Assembly: GCA_028290345.1 (NCBI GenBank)
Contig: JAQGKB010000277.1
Coordinates: forward strand, 1 to 5,944
DNA length: 5,944 nt
Direction of reading: 5' to 3'
DNA from: Hyphomicrobiales bacterium
GTDB lineage: Bacteria > Pseudomonadota > Alphaproteobacteria > Rhizobiales > Devosiaceae
This document shows, piece after piece, positions 5,329 through 5,944 of this stretch. Position 1 is the first letter of the stretch. Each line of letters opens with the position of its first letter. The notes under the pieces are model-generated. The model was not told the origin of the DNA. It saw only the letters and a program-made list of their open reading frames with translations, and did not search any database. A program made the translations under genes and the position numbers.

Positions 5329-5944
5329 ATGAATATCAGCACGCTGCTGTTGGGCCGTCGGCTTGCCAATGACGAGTATCAGGACAAGAAGATCACCTGG
5401 GTCGAGGGTGTGCCCGCCATGGGCCTCGACGGCCTCGGTTCCTCCTCGTACGGGCCGGAAGCCGCGCTCACCATCCTGATCCCGCTGGGAGCGCTGGGGC
5501 TGGTCTATGCCGGGCCGGTGATGGGCGTGATCGTTGCCCTGCTCGTGCTGCTCTATTTGTCGTACCGCCAGACATTGGCGGAATATCCGACGAATGGCGG
5601 GGCCTACAGCGTGGCGAAGGCCAATTTGGGCGAGTACCCGAGCCTGCTGGCGGCGGCCGCGCTGATGATCGACTACGTGCTCAACGTGACGGTCGGCGTC
5701 TCGGCCGGCGTCGGCGCGCTGGTCTCGGCGATCCCTGAACTGCATGCCTATATCCTGCCCCTCTGCATCGGCATCGTGCTGATCGTGATGCTCGCCAACT
5801 TGCGCGGCACTCGTGAGGCGGGGTGGCTGTTCGCGCTGCCCACCTATCTCTTCATTGCGTGCTTTGTCGGCATGGTCATCTGGGGCGGGGCCCGCATAAT
5901 TCTCGAAGGGGGCCAGCCGACGCCAGTCGTGCCGCCGCCGCAAC
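5329..5944 (+). CDS. APC-superfamily permease, KimA/YdaO-like, N-terminal part (cut by window edge)
   Basis: An integral inner-membrane transporter; only the first 205 residues are in the window and no stop is reached. Relatives are usually about 600-650 residues. The N-terminus follows the Bacillus KimA (YdaO) pattern: a short LLLGRRL lead, then a first helix with GLDGLGSSSYGPEAAL (32-47). Next come SYRQTLAEYPTNGGAYSVAKANLGEYP (78-104), IDYVLNVTVGVSAG (114-127), and NLRGTREAG (157-165) followed by further hydrophobic helices. About five membrane segments are seen (near 32-60, 62-84, 105-134, 140-158 and 166-192). KimA is a proton-coupled K+ importer; Asp34, Tyr41, Asp115 and Tyr116 align with its Asp36, Tyr43, Asp117 and Tyr118. 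Many proteobacterial relatives are annotated only as amino acid permeases, so the substrate is open. The start is supported by AGGAG (5313-5317) 11 bases upstream. No c-di-AMP riboswitch is visible in the 117-base gap before it. Confidence 0.85.
   Translation, partial: MNISTLLLGRRLANDEYQDKKITWVEGVPAMGLDGLGSSSYGPEAALTILIPLGALGLVYAGPVMGVIVALLVLLYLSYRQTLAEYPTNGGAYSVAKANLGEYPSLLAAAALMIDYVLNVTVGVSAGVGALVSAIPELHAYILPLCIGIVLIVMLANLRGTREAGWLFALPTYLFIACFVGMVIWGGARIILEGGQPTPVVPPPQ

Noticed and set aside
5251..5943. Minus-strand open frame near the right edge
   Set aside because: It is antisense to the KimA-like permease, whose plus-strand translation shows clear membrane helices and family motifs. The reverse product is Arg/Asp/Gln/His-rich, typical of a shadow of a membrane-protein gene.

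Overview
The window looks like ordinary chromosomal DNA from a GC-rich alphaproteobacterium, most likely Hyphomicrobiales (Rhizobiales). This rests on the G/C-rich third codon positions, the hybrid malic enzyme of the rhizobial DME/TME type, and a CATTCCCGC...GCGGGAATCCAG palindrome family common in alphaproteobacteria. A Devosia-like source would fit the overall protein flavour, but I cannot confirm genus from sequence alone. There is no sign of phage, plasmid, IS transposase, CRISPR array or horizontally acquired cargo.

Layout from left to right: (1) 36-2330, plus strand, a full-length hybrid malic enzyme (malic domains plus a C-terminal phosphotransacetylase-like domain). (2) 2327-2617, plus strand, a 96-residue Dabb (stress-responsive A/B barrel) protein whose start overlaps the malic enzyme stop as ATGA, so the two are probably translationally coupled. 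(3) 2618-2828, a convergent intergenic gap holding two small overlapping hairpins and a striking 30-bp perfect inverted repeat, each arm of which is itself a dRS3-like hairpin. (4) 4304-2829, minus strand, full-length AMP nucleosidase (amn). (5) 4305-4710, a 406-base divergent gap with a candidate amn promoter, a structured amn leader, a perfect 12-bp palindrome, a strong plus-strand intrinsic terminator that has no annotated plus-strand gene in front of it, and a hairpin just before the next gene. (6) 4711-5211, plus strand, a DUF1993 protein (DinB-like helical bundle, unknown role). (7) 5329 to the window end, plus strand, the first 205 residues of an APC-superfamily permease resembling the KimA/YdaO potassium importer family; it is cut by the window edge and has no stop in the window.

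Functionally the genes are housekeeping metabolism. Malic enzyme links the TCA cycle to pyruvate and reduced cofactor; AMP nucleosidase splits AMP to adenine and ribose 5-phosphate and tunes the adenylate pool; the permease imports a cation or small solute. The Dabb and DUF1993 proteins have no assigned function. Only the malic enzyme-Dabb pair looks like an operon. I found no convincing undescribed multi-gene system. The best leads are non-coding: the orphan terminator (possible small RNA), the amn leader, and the large inverted repeat. One protein-level lead is the altered ion-site residues in the KimA-like permease.
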